Source of the DNA: Cognatishimia activa
GTDB taxonomy: Bacteria; Pseudomonadota; Alphaproteobacteria; Rhodobacterales; Rhodobacteraceae
NCBI RefSeq assembly: GCF_017798205.1
Contig: NZ_CP060010.1
Location: 2,480,001 to 2,544,000 of the forward strand
Direction of reading: 5' to 3'
DNA length: 64,000 nucleotides
Shown here: positions 35,687 to 44,811 of the stretch, one piece after another
How the letters are laid out: the number at the start of each line of letters is the position of its first letter
How positions within the stretch are numbered: position 1 is the first letter of the stretch
Notes under the pieces: generated by a model
Told to the model about the DNA's origin: nothing
The model's database searches: none
The model's input: only the letters and a program-made list of their open reading frames with translations
Position numbers and translations under genes: made by a program

Positions 35687-35712
35687 GATCAAAGACTTCT
35701 TTAAAATGACAG

Positions 35713-35742
35713 AGCCGCGCAATCAGAGCGCGGCTTTTTCTT
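35713..35742 (+). terminator. Rho-independent terminator after rpmG
   Basis: AGCCGCG at 35713-35719 pairs with CGCGGCT at 35729-35735, followed by TTTTCTTTT. Confidence 0.9.
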
Positions 35743-35785
35743 TTGGGGCCGCGCAAAAATTCCCAAGCGTTCAGGACCCAGAAAA

Positions 35786-36307
35786 ATGTCCAGATATCAC
35801 ACCCCTGCAATTATCGCAGAACCCGCATGTCCCTCTGATGCAGCGAGCATCTCGGCCATGATGCAGCGTTCCTATGGTCAGCTTTTGGCCAAGGACTATA
35901 CCGACGATGTGTTGGAATGTGCCCTACCAATGATGACCAAGGCGCAGCCAGACCTTTTGGCGACCGGCACCTATTTCGTCGTACGCAACGCCAAGCGGGA
36001 GGTCGTCGGGGCAGGCGGCTGGACGGACCTCAGCCCGACCCGAGGCCTGGGGGCCTTTGGTGAGGGGCATGTGCGCCATGTGGCGGTCGACCCCAGCGCT
36101 TTGGGGCAGGGTGTGGGCCGTGCTTTGATGGAAGAAGTGTTTCTGTCAGCCCAGAGCTTTGGGATCTCTTCCCTGCGCTGCAACAGCACGCTGACCGCGG
36201 AGCCGTTCTATGCAGCGCTGGGTTTTGAGAGATTGCATGAAATCGACGTCACCTTCGCGCCGGATGTGCATTTTCCTGCGGTCGAGATGCGTAAGGTTTT
36301 GAATTAA
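35786..36307 (+). CDS. GNAT-family N-acetyltransferase
   Basis: A 173-residue acetyltransferase. The acetyl-CoA motif is clear: HVRHVAVDPSALGQGVGRALMEE near residues 93-115 (V-D-P then Q/R-x-x-G-x-G/A). C-terminal FYAALGFERLHEID is also typical. N-terminal 20 residues are probably part of the domain. The substrate is unknown. No clear ribosome site was found at this start. It stands alone between rpmG and a convergent secreted protein. Confidence 0.85.
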   Translation: MSRYHTPAIIAEPACPSDAASISAMMQRSYGQLLAKDYTDDVLECALPMMTKAQPDLLATGTYFVVRNAKREVVGAGGWTDLSPTRGLGAFGEGHVRHVAVDPSALGQGVGRALMEEVFLSAQSFGISSLRCNSTLTAEPFYAALGFERLHEIDVTFAPDVHFPAVEMRKVLN

Positions 36308-36322
36308 TCAGAGGGGCGGCGA

Positions 36323-36775
36323 TCAGCCTTCAACGATGATCGTCGCGTCTTCCATGATCGCGGACTGCCAGGTCTCGGGGTCGGTCACCGCTTTGATGTT
36401 GCCCCGCAGCGTGATGCGGATGCTTTCGTCAAAATTGGTGATCGGCTCAGCCAGCGTGACCTGCAGGTTCGCGCCGTGGTCGCCATTACCGCAGAGCGGG
36501 CAGAGGCCCATGTCGGACACCAGGATCAGCTCTTTGATGGTCTCGCCAGGCAGCATCGGGAAAGCGTAGCCCGAGATCAGGATATCCTTGCCACGCTCTT
36601 CCATTTTCTCAGGGAATGTCTTTTGCACCTCATAGGTGGTCTCGGTGACGATCTCTTTGATCTTGATCTCTTCGAGCAATTGCCACGCGTCAGTCGTTTC
36701 GGCCTGCGCAAAAGTTGCGGTGGTGCCTACGGCTGTGCCCATCGCGGCGAAAAGAGCGAATTTGCTGGTTTGCAT
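36323..36775 (-). CDS. Secreted protein, possibly DUF3299-like
   Basis: A 150-residue exported protein with a signal peptide (FALFAAMGTAVGTTATFAQA, cleaved before ETT). The body includes ISGYAFPMLPGETIKELILVS, then GLCPLCGNGDHGANLQV with a Cys pair that may bind metal or form a disulfide. The pattern of an ISGY strand followed by a conserved metal-type loop recalls DUF3299 proteins, but the match is partial. Function is unknown. It is convergent with the acetyltransferase. Confidence 0.6.
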   Translation of the reverse strand: MQTSKFALFAAMGTAVGTTATFAQAETTDAWQLLEEIKIKEIVTETTYEVQKTFPEKMEERGKDILISGYAFPMLPGETIKELILVSDMGLCPLCGNGDHGANLQVTLAEPITNFDESIRITLRGNIKAVTDPETWQSAIMEDATIIVEG

Positions 36776-36870
36776 TGGTCGTCCCTGTTGTCGTCCCCGA
36801 GCCGCAGAATGCCTATAAATGCCTAGTTTGTTAATAGTTTATTTGCCAAGTTGCGGATTTTCGCCATCAC

Positions 36871-36904
36871 AAAAAAGTAAGGGCCGGAACAATGTCCGGC
36901 CCTT
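36871..36904 (-). terminator. Rho-independent terminator after the Bax-inhibitor gene
   Basis: On the minus strand GGGCCGGA-loop-TCCGGCCC (36881-36888 with 36895-36902) is followed by TTACTTTTTT. It lies 24 bases past the stop of the minus-strand gene. Confidence 0.85.
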
Positions 36905-36928
36905 CTGTATCACTGTTTCCAGATCTGC

Positions 36929-37666
36929 TTATTCGCGGTTGCCCAGCAGCTGCAGCAGGAACATGAACATGTTGATGAAATCAAGGTAGAGGCTCAGCGC
37001 GCCCATGATGGCGGCTTTGCCCAGCCATTCCTCATCCATTGCATGTGCGTGGGCAAGGTAGGTGTTCTTGATGTTCTGCGTGTCATAAGCGGTCAGGCCT
37101 GCAAAGATCAGAACACCCAGAACCGAGATTGCCAGGCTCATGACGCCGGAACCAAGGAAGATGTTCACAATAGAGGCGACCAGAATACCGATCACGCCCA
37201 TGATCAGGAAAGAGCCCCAACCAGAGATGTCACGCTTGGTGGTATAACCCCAGAGCGACAGACCCGCGAAAGCGATCGATGTCACAAGGAACACCTGCGC
37301 GATGGAAAAGCCTGTAAAGGCGACGAAAATCCACGCCAGAGACAGACCCATGAGGGACGCAAAGACGTAAAAGAACGTCTGCGCGCCAGCGGCGGACAGG
37401 CGGTTAATCGCGGCGCCAAAGAGGAACACCATGCCCAGAGGGGCAAACATAATGATCCAGCCAAGGATGTTTGGCTGAAGCGTTGCAGGATCGCGGAACA
37501 CGCTCAGCAGAGCAGGGCTGGTGCCCACGGCCCAAGCCACAGCGAAGGTCAGCAGCATGCCGATCGACATGGTGCCATACACTTTGTTCATATGGGTGCG
37601 AAGACCCGCATCAATCTCGGCAGCGCGGGCACCGGCCACACCACGGATTGCATCATACTCAGCCAT
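36929..37666 (-). CDS. Bax inhibitor-1/YccA-family membrane protein
   Basis: A 245-residue membrane protein with seven hydrophobic helices after a polar N terminus (THMNKVYGTMSIGMLL). It has the family pattern with AYDTQNIKNTYL between the last helices and YLDFINMFMFLLQLLG at the end. GGAGG lies before the ATG at 37666. Members act as pH-sensitive calcium leak channels or FtsH-associated proteins; which applies here is unknown. Followed by a terminator. Confidence 0.92.
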   Translation of the reverse strand: MAEYDAIRGVAGARAAEIDAGLRTHMNKVYGTMSIGMLLTFAVAWAVGTSPALLSVFRDPATLQPNILGWIIMFAPLGMVFLFGAAINRLSAAGAQTFFYVFASLMGLSLAWIFVAFTGFSIAQVFLVTSIAFAGLSLWGYTTKRDISGWGSFLIMGVIGILVASIVNIFLGSGVMSLAISVLGVLIFAGLTAYDTQNIKNTYLAHAHAMDEEWLGKAAIMGALSLYLDFINMFMFLLQLLGNRE

Positions 37667-37754
37667 TAAAGCCTCCAAGTTTATCTGAGTGGGCCCCTGA
37701 CAAAGGGTCAGAGGCCGTCACAGCAGAATATTGGTCACTTGGCGCTGATTTTCA

Positions 37755-37787
37755 AGAATTTCCCGCTCAAAATCGGCGGGAAATCGC
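37755..37787 (-). terminator. Hairpin after the DUF1127 gene
   Basis: ATTTCCCGC at 37758-37766 and GCGGGAAAT at 37776-37784 form a perfect 9-base stem. It starts 5 bases beyond the stop on the minus strand. The U tract is short, so termination is likely but not certain. Confidence 0.55.
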
Positions 37788-37788
37788 A

Positions 37789-37998
37789 TCATTTGTACCA
37801 GAAATTCGGTGCGTCCCAGAGCGGGCGTGTGGCTTCACGCTGCGCCTCGGCCTGGGTGACGCCGATGTCCTCAAGCTGGGACGGGGTCAGCTGCGCCAAA
37901 TCCTTGCGCTGCTTGGCAAGGTTCAGGTGGCGGGTGAAAGAGGTTTTGGAAATGCGGCCAAAACCCGAGAAACGAGACAGAGTTGCGGGACGAGTCAT
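37789..37998 (-). CDS. DUF1127 small protein
   Basis: A 69-residue basic protein. The C-terminal RKDLAQLTPSQLEDIGVTQAEAQREA matches the DUF1127 (YjiS-like) helix-rich motif with LxxLxxxxLxDIGI pattern. AGGATCTGACT precedes the ATG. In Rhodobacterales such proteins can bind RNA (CcaF1 type) and affect small-RNA turnover. The role here is unknown. Separated from the Bax-inhibitor gene by about 120 bases. Confidence 0.85.
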   Translation of the reverse strand: MTRPATLSRFSGFGRISKTSFTRHLNLAKQRKDLAQLTPSQLEDIGVTQAEAQREATRPLWDAPNFWYK

Positions 37999-38124
37999 AG
38001 TCAGATCCTTTCCTGTTCCTGATGTAGGTTTGGGTATTCATCAAATGTGTTGATATATATGGCGGAGTGTGGTGTATTTTGAAAACGAATGTTTGTTGAG
38101 TGATGCATCACAGGGATTGATGAT

Positions 38125-39012
38125 ATGAGGAACCTGGATATTACGACCCTGCGCAGTTTCGTCGCTGTGGCTGATTTGGGCGGTGTGACCAAAGCCGCGG
38201 GGTTTCTCAATCTGACGCAATCAGCTGTTTCCATGCAGCTTAAGCGGCTGGAAGAGATGATGGGGATCGACTTTCTGGATCGCTCGGGCAGGGGGATCGC
38301 CCTGACTCCCGCCGGTGAACAGCTCTTGGGCTATGCCCGCCGCATGATCGCGCTGAACGATGAGATCGTCCGCCGTCTTGCGGATGAAGAATATGAGGGA
38401 GAGATCTCGATCGGCGTCCCGCACGACATCATCTATCCGGCGATTCCGGCGGTTCTGAAACAGCTTCGCTCGGCCTATCCGCGCATTCAGGTCAATATGG
38501 TCTCGAGCAACACAAGCGAGCTGATCCCCCAGTTTCAAAAGGGAGAGTTTGACCTGATCCTCACAACAGAACCCACCCGAGGTGGAGAGCAACTCTGCAG
38601 CCTGCCGCTGACGTGGATGGGTGCCAAAGGCGGCGCTACCTGGCGGCGTCGTCCGCTGCGCATTGCGGGTGGGCGCATTTGTTCATTCCGGCCTCGCATG
38701 CTCGCGGCGCTCGAAGAGGCGGGGATTGAGTGGGAGAATGCAGTCGATACCGCGTCTGATCGCACCGTCGAAGTCACCGTGGCCGCCGATATGGCCGTCT
38801 GCGTGATGATTGAGGGCACCGAGCCACCGCATCTGGAAATCATCGACCACGGCGGCGCGTTACCAGAGGTCGGGACGCAGTTCATCAATATGTATGGGGC
38901 CGAACCGAGCAAGGGCGAAGTGATCAACCATTTCGCAGATCTCTTGCGTCAGGGTTTTGGGGCGTTCCAGCATCGCAACGACCCAAATATCGCCCAGCGT
39001 CGGATCGGTTAA
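38125..39012 (+). CDS. LysR-family transcriptional regulator
   Basis: A 295-residue LysR regulator. The HTH (LRSFVAVADLGGVTKAAGFL, then TQSAVSMQLKRLEEM) is near residues 8-50, and the effector domain follows (EGEISIGVPHDIIYPAIP). The gene is divergent from DUF1127 and convergent with, overlapping by 4 bases, a quinone oxidoreductase, so neither is a clear target. The central effector segment (RIAGGRICSFRPRM) is somewhat shorter than usual for this subgroup. Ligand unknown. Confidence 0.85.
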   Translation: MRNLDITTLRSFVAVADLGGVTKAAGFLNLTQSAVSMQLKRLEEMMGIDFLDRSGRGIALTPAGEQLLGYARRMIALNDEIVRRLADEEYEGEISIGVPHDIIYPAIPAVLKQLRSAYPRIQVNMVSSNTSELIPQFQKGEFDLILTTEPTRGGEQLCSLPLTWMGAKGGATWRRRPLRIAGGRICSFRPRMLAALEEAGIEWENAVDTASDRTVEVTVAADMAVCVMIEGTEPPHLEIIDHGGALPEVGTQFINMYGAEPSKGEVINHFADLLRQGFGAFQHRNDPNIAQRRIG

Positions 39013-39971
39013 TCCATCGTCACCACGACTTTACCGGTGGACTTGCGCGCTTTGAGCGTGGCGAGCGCTTCGGCCGTGTCCTCAAGCGGGAAGCGGTGGC
39101 TGATATGCGGTGTGAGCTTGCCTTGGCTATACCAGTCAAACAGGTCACGCAGGCTGTCGGTGACGACTTCAGGTTTGAACTTGAGGTACGCGCCCCAATA
39201 GACGCCGAGGATTGTCAGGTTTTTAACCATCACGTGATTGGCCGGGATCTGAGGCACTTCGCCGCCCGCAAACCCAATTGGGATCAGCCGCGCATCCGGC
39301 TTGCAGGCGCGGAATGCGGCCTTCCAAAGATCGCCTCCGATCGGGTCATAGACGACATCGGCTCCACCCAGCGCGAGGACTTCGGCGCGCAAGTCCTGCG
39401 TGTCTGAGTCAATCAGATGGTCTGCCCCGGCCTTCCGCGCGATCTCGAGTTTCTCGGCCCCCCGCGCACAGGCAATGACCCGCGCACCCATCAGTTTTCC
39501 AACCTCAATGGCCGTCAAGCCAACGCCACCCGCAGCCCCCAAAACCAAGAGCGTTTCGCCAGGTTGCATTTTCGCGCGATAGTTGAGTGCCACGTGACTG
39601 GTGCCATAGGCCACCTGAAAGGCGGCGGCCTCTTCAAAACTCATGTTGTCAGGAATGACCACCATTCTGTTCGCATCGAAGCAGCCATATTCCGCGAATC
39701 CCCCTTGGCCTCCAAACACGGCCACCCGGGCACCAATTGTGGGTCCATAGGTCTCTAGCCCCAAATCATCGACAATTCCCGATATTTCCAGACCGCCCAC
39801 AAAGGGCAGTTCAGGTGTGTCTTGGTATGTTCCCTTCTGCATTAGAATGTCTGCAAAATTCAGAGCGCAGGCTTTGATATTAATGCGCGCTTCGCCTTTT
39901 GAGGGAATCGGCATTTGGATGTTTTTCAATTTCGCAGGAGAGTCGAAGGCTTCTGTCAGGAAAGCTCGCAT
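39009..39971 (-). CDS. NADPH:quinone oxidoreductase-family protein
   Basis: A 320-residue zinc-free medium-chain dehydrogenase/reductase. It has the GroES-like N-terminal half (ALNFADILMQKGTY, PELPFVGGLEISG), the nucleotide motif LVLGAAGGVGLTAIEVGKL, and the GGDLWKAAFRACKPDARLIPIGFAGG stretch (shown in part). It probably reduces quinones or activated alkenes with NADPH. The start is set at MRAFLTEAF, the usual N terminus. No strong ribosome site is visible. It stands alone and converges with a LysR gene. Confidence 0.9.
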   Translation of the reverse strand: MRAFLTEAFDSPAKLKNIQMPIPSKGEARINIKACALNFADILMQKGTYQDTPELPFVGGLEISGIVDDLGLETYGPTIGARVAVFGGQGGFAEYGCFDANRMVVIPDNMSFEEAAAFQVAYGTSHVALNYRAKMQPGETLLVLGAAGGVGLTAIEVGKLMGARVIACARGAEKLEIARKAGADHLIDSDTQDLRAEVLALGGADVVYDPIGGDLWKAAFRACKPDARLIPIGFAGGEVPQIPANHVMVKNLTILGVYWGAYLKFKPEVVTDSLRDLFDWYSQGKLTPHISHRFPLEDTAEALATLKARKSTGKVVVTMD

Positions 39972-40275
39972 GATTTTTAACCGTTGTTTAACATTTCTGC
40001 CGCACAAGAGCAGGATATCTGAGTGGTTACAAATCGCCTTAATGTCTGACAATCAACAGTTTTCGAATAAGCTGCAACCTATGGTAAAGTCCAAATTTAG
40101 AATTTCTCAAAAAACTTGATAACGAAATTGTTCATGGTATTGTGTGCTAGTCGCTGTAGGGATGCGTAGTGACACACTATTGTCGTAACCAGTATGGGAG
40201 CTGGCCGACGCCTTCGATCGCGAGATGTGGGTTTTCGTGGTTGGATGAAATGGTTTGTAATAAGGAGCCTATAGT
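39972..40275 (+). other. AT-rich intergenic region before the PraR-like regulator
   Basis: A 304-base gap. It is AT-rich at about 40060-40140 and contains GTGTG (40142) and CACAC (40173) arms that could pair over 26 bases. Promoters for both flanking genes must lie here, but I could not place them. A weak GGAGCC lies before the regulator start. No gene was seen. Confidence 0.4.
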
Positions 40276-40641
40276 ATGACGCACCCCGTTGACGTCCACG
40301 TTGGCAAACGTATCCGGCATCGCCGGTGGTTAATTGGTATGACGCAACAGCAGCTGGCCGAACAGGTTGGCATCAAATTCCAGCAGATCCAAAAGTACGA
40401 GACCGGCGCGAACCGCGTAAGTGCGTCTCGGCTTTGGGATATTGCTGAAGCGCTGGATATTCCGGTTAGTTTCTTCTTTGAAGGCATCAGCGACAGTCAA
40501 CTGTCGGATGGTGTGGATGCACCATCGGATCTGATGGGTGACAAAGAGGCTCTTGATCTGGTGCGCTCGTATTATTCCATCCCGGAAAACCAACGCCGTC
40601 GTTTGTTCGAATTGGCACGGGTCCTGAGCGACGTCGCTTGA
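40276..40641 (+). CDS. XRE-family regulator (PraR-like)
   Basis: A 121-residue HTH protein. The XRE helix-turn-helix is near residues 9-64: VGKRIRHRRWLIGMTQQQLA, then KFQQIQKYETGANRVSASRLW. The C terminus (DLVRSYYSIPENQRRRLFELA) is a short helical tail. This strongly conserved domain is the type of rhizobial PraR and related alphaproteobacterial regulators, which act on quorum sensing, biofilm or acid response. Long upstream region of 304 bases; hisN follows 52 bases downstream. Confidence 0.85.
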   Translation: MTHPVDVHVGKRIRHRRWLIGMTQQQLAEQVGIKFQQIQKYETGANRVSASRLWDIAEALDIPVSFFFEGISDSQLSDGVDAPSDLMGDKEALDLVRSYYSIPENQRRRLFELARVLSDVA

Positions 40642-40693
40642 GATTTTGTCTGCCCTGCGCTAGGCGAAGCCGTGCAGGGCAGAGGATACATCA

Positions 40694-41491
40694 ATGCGGC
40701 AAGACCTTAATGGCACCGAGCTACTCGATATCGCGTCACGCCTAGCTGACGCAGCAGGACAGGCGATCCTTCCATATTTTCGCGGTGATGCGCTTTCCAC
40801 TTCTAACAAGTTGGAAGGTGGGTTCGACCCTGTCACGGTCGCTGATCGCGCGGCCGAGCGTGCAATGCGGGATGTGCTGGACGAATTGCGTCCCGACGAC
40901 GGTATTTTGGGCGAGGAATATGGCACCAAGGCGGGTACGTCGGGCCTGACCTGGGTGCTTGATCCCATTGACGGCACGCGCGGATTTATCAGCGGGACCC
41001 CGACATGGGGCACTCTGATCGCTGTGTCGGACGACAACGGCCCGATGATGGGCGTGATCGATCAGCCCTATATCGGTGAACGCTTTATCGGAGGTTTCGG
41101 CACAGCGCGGGTCGATGGTCCGCATGGGTCTCGTGATCTGGGAACCAAGACGACGACATCTCTAAATGAGGCGATCCTGTTTACGACCTTTCCCGAGGTT
41201 GGTTCGCCCGAAGAGCGCACTGGTTTTGAAACGGTGGCCGAACAGGTCAAGCTGACCCGCTTTGGGATGGATTGCTACGCCTATGGTCTTTTGGCGGCGG
41301 GGCAGGTGGATCTGGTGATCGAAGCCGGTCTGCAACCCTATGATATTCAAGCGCCAATCGCGGTGATCGAGGCGGCCGGAGGCATCGTCACAGATTGGCA
41401 GGGCGGTCCGGCCTATAATGGCGGACGCTGTCTGGCCGCTGCGAATGCGACGCTGCACGCCGAGGCGCTCAAATTCTTGTCCCGCGTGTAG
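40694..41491 (+). CDS. hisN: Histidinol-phosphatase, inositol-monophosphatase type
   Basis: A 265-residue Mg-dependent phosphatase that removes phosphate from histidinol phosphate in histidine synthesis. IMPase motifs are clear: DPVTVADRAAERAM, GEEYGTKAG, LDPIDGTRGFISGTP, and late DIQAPIAVIEAAGG. RGF after the DPIDGT motif is characteristic of HisN. ATG 40694 follows AGAGGA at 40681-40686. Other his genes are not close. Confidence 0.9.
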   Translation: MRQDLNGTELLDIASRLADAAGQAILPYFRGDALSTSNKLEGGFDPVTVADRAAERAMRDVLDELRPDDGILGEEYGTKAGTSGLTWVLDPIDGTRGFISGTPTWGTLIAVSDDNGPMMGVIDQPYIGERFIGGFGTARVDGPHGSRDLGTKTTTSLNEAILFTTFPEVGSPEERTGFETVAEQVKLTRFGMDCYAYGLLAAGQVDLVIEAGLQPYDIQAPIAVIEAAGGIVTDWQGGPAYNGGRCLAAANATLHAEALKFLSRV

Positions 41492-41624
41492 AAAGAGTTT
41501 CAATAAAACCATAGCTTGCAAAGCTGTCCGGATCTTCTAGACTGGTCTCACGCCGAGTAGTTTGCCCGTATTCCGTCGGCGGTTGTCTCACATCTATGAA
41601 ACGGGCCTGAAGGATGTGGGATAA

Positions 41625-42959
41625 ATGCGTGATACTTTAATCAAAAATGCGGCCTTTGTTGCGACGATGGACGACGCATCGCGCGAGTTGCGCGACGTGG
41701 ATATTCTTGTTTCAGGTGGGGTGATTGCCGAGATCGGCGCGGGGTTGACGGCAGATGCCGAAATCATTGATGCCAAAGGGTTTTTGGTGACCCCGGGCCT
41801 GGTCAACACGCACCATCACCTGTTTCAAACCCTGACTCGCGCAGTGCCTGGTGCACAAGATTCCCTGCTGTTTGGCTGGCTGCAACGGCTCTATCCAATC
41901 TGGTCGGGGCTGACGCCTGAGGACATGTACCTCTCGACCCAAATCGGTCTTGCGGAACTAGCGCTTAGCGGCTGCAGTACGGTCGCCGATCACATGTATC
42001 TCTTCCCGAATGGGTCTCGGCTGGACGACACCATAGCGGCGGCTGCGGATATGGGGATGCGCTTCCACCCGACGCGGGGCTCTATGAGTATCGGTGTCTC
42101 GAACGGAGGCCTGCCGCCCGATTCGCTGGTAGAACGCGAAGCGGATATCCTTGAGGACAGCATTCGCCTGATCGACCAGTTCCACGACGCCTCTGAGGGC
42201 AGCATGTGTCGCGTGTCGCTCGCGCCCTGTTCGCCGTTTTCCGTGAGCCAAGACCTGATGCGCGACAGCGCGCTTTTGGCCCGCGACAAGCGCGTGATGC
42301 TGCATACGCATTTGGCTGAGAACGACGAAGACATCCGCTATTCACTGGAAAAATTCGGCTGTCGCCCAGGGCAATATGCCGAGGATCTGGGATGGGTTGG
42401 AGATGACGTCTGGTTTGCCCATGCGGTGAAACTGGACGCGCAAGAGATTGATTTGTTTGCCAAACATCAAACCGGCGTCGCGCATTGCCCTTGTTCAAAC
42501 TGCCGTCTCGGGTCCGGCATCGCGCCCATCCGCGAGATGCGGGATGCAGGCGTGCCGGTTGGCTTGGGCGTAGATGGATCGGCCAGCAACGACAGCGGCA
42601 ATCTGATGGCTGAGGCGCGTCAGGCCATGCTCATGCAACGTGTGTCCAAGGGCGCGGATGCCATGTCGGCCCGTGAGGCTTTGCATATTGCGACGCGGGG
42701 CGGGGCCGAGGTTCTGGGACGAGATGACTGTGGTCAGATCGCCGTAGGTAAACGCGCCGATATTGCTATGTGGGACATCGCCTCGATTGAAATGGCCGGC
42801 AGTTGGGATCCGATTGCGATTCTGCTCGCTGGGCCTCAGAAAGTGCACAATCTCTTGGTAGAAGGCCGTCAGATCGTGCGCGACGGAATTTTAACGACCG
42901 TTGACCTTCCGTTAGTAATTGAACGTCAGAATAACAGAGTGGGGGCCTTGCAGGAGTAA
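41625..42959 (+). CDS. 8-oxoguanine deaminase family amidohydrolase
   Basis: A 444-residue zinc-dependent amidohydrolase. The motifs are LVNTHHHLFQTLTRAVPGAQ, HTHLAENDEDI, the VWFAHAVKL His and GLGVDGSASNDS, the order found in the 8-oxoguanine deaminase group (TrzN/hydroxyatrazine hydrolase relatives). It probably converts 8-oxoguanine to urate. The gene is 4 bases before a CAP-domain gene, and a guanine deaminase gene lies convergent downstream, so two purine deaminases sit together. Substrate is inferred from family. Confidence 0.85.
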   Translation: MRDTLIKNAAFVATMDDASRELRDVDILVSGGVIAEIGAGLTADAEIIDAKGFLVTPGLVNTHHHLFQTLTRAVPGAQDSLLFGWLQRLYPIWSGLTPEDMYLSTQIGLAELALSGCSTVADHMYLFPNGSRLDDTIAAAADMGMRFHPTRGSMSIGVSNGGLPPDSLVEREADILEDSIRLIDQFHDASEGSMCRVSLAPCSPFSVSQDLMRDSALLARDKRVMLHTHLAENDEDIRYSLEKFGCRPGQYAEDLGWVGDDVWFAHAVKLDAQEIDLFAKHQTGVAHCPCSNCRLGSGIAPIREMRDAGVPVGLGVDGSASNDSGNLMAEARQAMLMQRVSKGADAMSAREALHIATRGGAEVLGRDDCGQIAVGKRADIAMWDIASIEMAGSWDPIAILLAGPQKVHNLLVEGRQIVRDGILTTVDLPLVIERQNNRVGALQE

Positions 42960-42963
42960 CATC

Positions 42964-43407
42964 ATGCGGGCCATGGGTCTAAAAACTATTCTTCTCGGGG
43001 CCGTTCTGGTCTCCGGTCTCTTTTCATATGCGCAGGCGGGCTCTGGGCGCGATGTGGTCCGACTGACCAATGAATTTCGCACGTCCAACAATCTACCGGC
43101 GTTGAAACTGTCGCCATTGCTGGAATCGATTGCCGCAACGCATGGCAGCGACATGCGCTATCACGGGTTTTTCTCGCATATGGGGACGGATGGGACGTCG
43201 GTCGCGGATCGGGCGCTGCGGCAGGGCTATAATTATTGCCTGATCGCCGAAAATATCGCCGTGGGGCAGAGGTCCGCGAAGCGAGTCACCAAAGACTGGA
43301 TCAAATCGCGGGGCCATCGCGAGAACCTCTTGAACATCGGCGTCACCGAGATCGGTGTGATCCAAGAGGGCAACTACTGGGTGATGGTGCTAGGCCGCCG
43401 CTGTTAA
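42964..43407 (+). CDS. CAP-domain secreted protein
   Basis: A 147-residue protein with a signal peptide (LKTILLGAVLVSGLFSYAQA) and a CAP/SCP domain: RLTNEFRTSNNLPALKLSPLL, HGSDMRYHGFFSHMGTDGT, GYNYCLIAENIAVG and WIKSRGHRENLLN. These match the short bacterial CAP proteins whose role is unknown (not clearly proteases). ATG 42964 follows AGGAG at 42952-42956. Just 4 bases after the amidohydrolase, so co-transcribed. Confidence 0.88.
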   Translation: MRAMGLKTILLGAVLVSGLFSYAQAGSGRDVVRLTNEFRTSNNLPALKLSPLLESIAATHGSDMRYHGFFSHMGTDGTSVADRALRQGYNYCLIAENIAVGQRSAKRVTKDWIKSRGHRENLLNIGVTEIGVIQEGNYWVMVLGRRC

Positions 43408-43432
43408 GTGCGGCCAAAATTTCCGCGAAATT

Positions 43433-44722
43433 TTACGCGCGTTTGCCGTTGATCCAGACCGCCTCAATGGCGCGGTCGTCTCCCATCATGATGGTCGGGA
43501 AGACGCTCTCCCAGAACTCATTCGCGTTGTCCACACGCTGGGAAATCGCATCAGTGGACGAGAGGTTCAAAACAACCAAATCGGCCTCTAGTCCCGCTTT
43601 CACGTTGCCGATATTATCGTCCAAATGCAGCGTTTTCGCGGAACCTTGCGTCGCCAGCCACAGAAGCTGTGCCGCATGCAGAGGGGTGTGACGCAACTGG
43701 CCGATCTCATAAGCAGCGGCCATGGTGCGCAGCATCGAGAAGCTCGACCCGCCACCGGTGTCTGTCGCCAGTCCCACGGAAATTCCCTTTGATTTCAATC
43801 CACTCATATCAAAGAGGCCAGAGCCGATGAAGGTATTGGAGGTCGGGCAATGCACCACACCCGCGCCGACATCATGCAACCGGTCGATCTCTCGATCTGT
43901 CAGATGGATCGCGTGTCCATAGACCCCGCGCGCGCCGAGAAGGCCGAATTGTTCGTAGGTGTCTAAATAGTCCCGCGCGTCGGGAAATAGCCCCAAGACC
44001 CACTCAATTTCGTCGGTTTGCTCGGACAGATGGGTCTGCATCAGGCAATCGGGGTGCTCGGCCCACAGGTCGCCCAACATTTGCAATTGTTCGGGCGTCG
44101 AGGTCGGGGAAAACCGCGGCGTGATCGCATAGGTGATCCGGTCGACCCCATGCCAGTTCCCGATCAGATATTTGCTTTGGTCATAGGCCTCTTGCGCCGT
44201 GTCGCTCAGCCCCTCAGGCGCATTGCGGTCCATACAGGTTTTGCCTGCCACGATCCTTTGCCCGCGCGCTTGTGCCGCCTCAAACAAAGCCTCAACAGAC
44301 CCTGGATGGATCGTCGCAAAACTCGCCACCGTCGTTGTGCCATGCTGCTTTGTCAGATCCAGATAGCGGTTCGCGATGTCGCTGGCATAGGCGCGATTGC
44401 CAAAGCGCATTTCCTCGGGGAAGGTATAGGAATTCAGCCAATCAATCAGCCGCTTGCCCCAGCTCGCGATCATCGCAGTTTGGGGATAATGCACATGGGC
44501 ATCCACAAATCCGGCCATGATCAGGCCCTGGCCATAGTCCACGGTTTCCGCCAGCGGATGCAGCGCCCGCAGGGTCTCGCGTTCTCCGACCGCAGCGATC
44601 TTGCCATCTCGCAACAGCACCGCGCCCTGACGCAGATGTTGGGCTGCCTCTTCGATGGGCACCTCAAACGGATCCGCGGTGAAACTCAGCACCTGTCCCA
44701 AAAGCAAAGTCGTGTCGGTCAT
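43433..44722 (-). CDS. guaD: Guanine deaminase
   Basis: Converts guanine to xanthine and ammonia. The 429-residue zinc amidohydrolase has AGFVDAHVHYPQTAMIASWG near residue 70, TFPEEMRFG, QTHLSEQTDEIEWVLG, YGHAIHLTD, and HCPTSNTFIGSGLF followed by GLATDTGGG, all specific to GuaD. ATG 44722 is preferred over TTG 44728. It converges with the 8-oxoguanine deaminase/CAP operon. Its upstream gap holds the mgtE promoter and a hairpin. Confidence 0.93.
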   Translation of the reverse strand: MTDTTLLLGQVLSFTADPFEVPIEEAAQHLRQGAVLLRDGKIAAVGERETLRALHPLAETVDYGQGLIMAGFVDAHVHYPQTAMIASWGKRLIDWLNSYTFPEEMRFGNRAYASDIANRYLDLTKQHGTTTVASFATIHPGSVEALFEAAQARGQRIVAGKTCMDRNAPEGLSDTAQEAYDQSKYLIGNWHGVDRITYAITPRFSPTSTPEQLQMLGDLWAEHPDCLMQTHLSEQTDEIEWVLGLFPDARDYLDTYEQFGLLGARGVYGHAIHLTDREIDRLHDVGAGVVHCPTSNTFIGSGLFDMSGLKSKGISVGLATDTGGGSSFSMLRTMAAAYEIGQLRHTPLHAAQLLWLATQGSAKTLHLDDNIGNVKAGLEADLVVLNLSSTDAISQRVDNANEFWESVFPTIMMGDDRAIEAVWINGKRA

Positions 44723-44811
44723 GGTCAAAACCCTTTCGCAGGCAATTTAACTTGGCCCGAGCTGGGCGTAAATTGCCGCGTTGGCATTGAATTTCCGACA
44801 CAGCTTCAACT

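Noticed and set aside
40142-40177. GTGTG...CACAC arms as a quorum-sensing-type box before the PraR-like gene
   Set aside because: The arms are only 5 bases with a long centre, too weak to call without comparative data.
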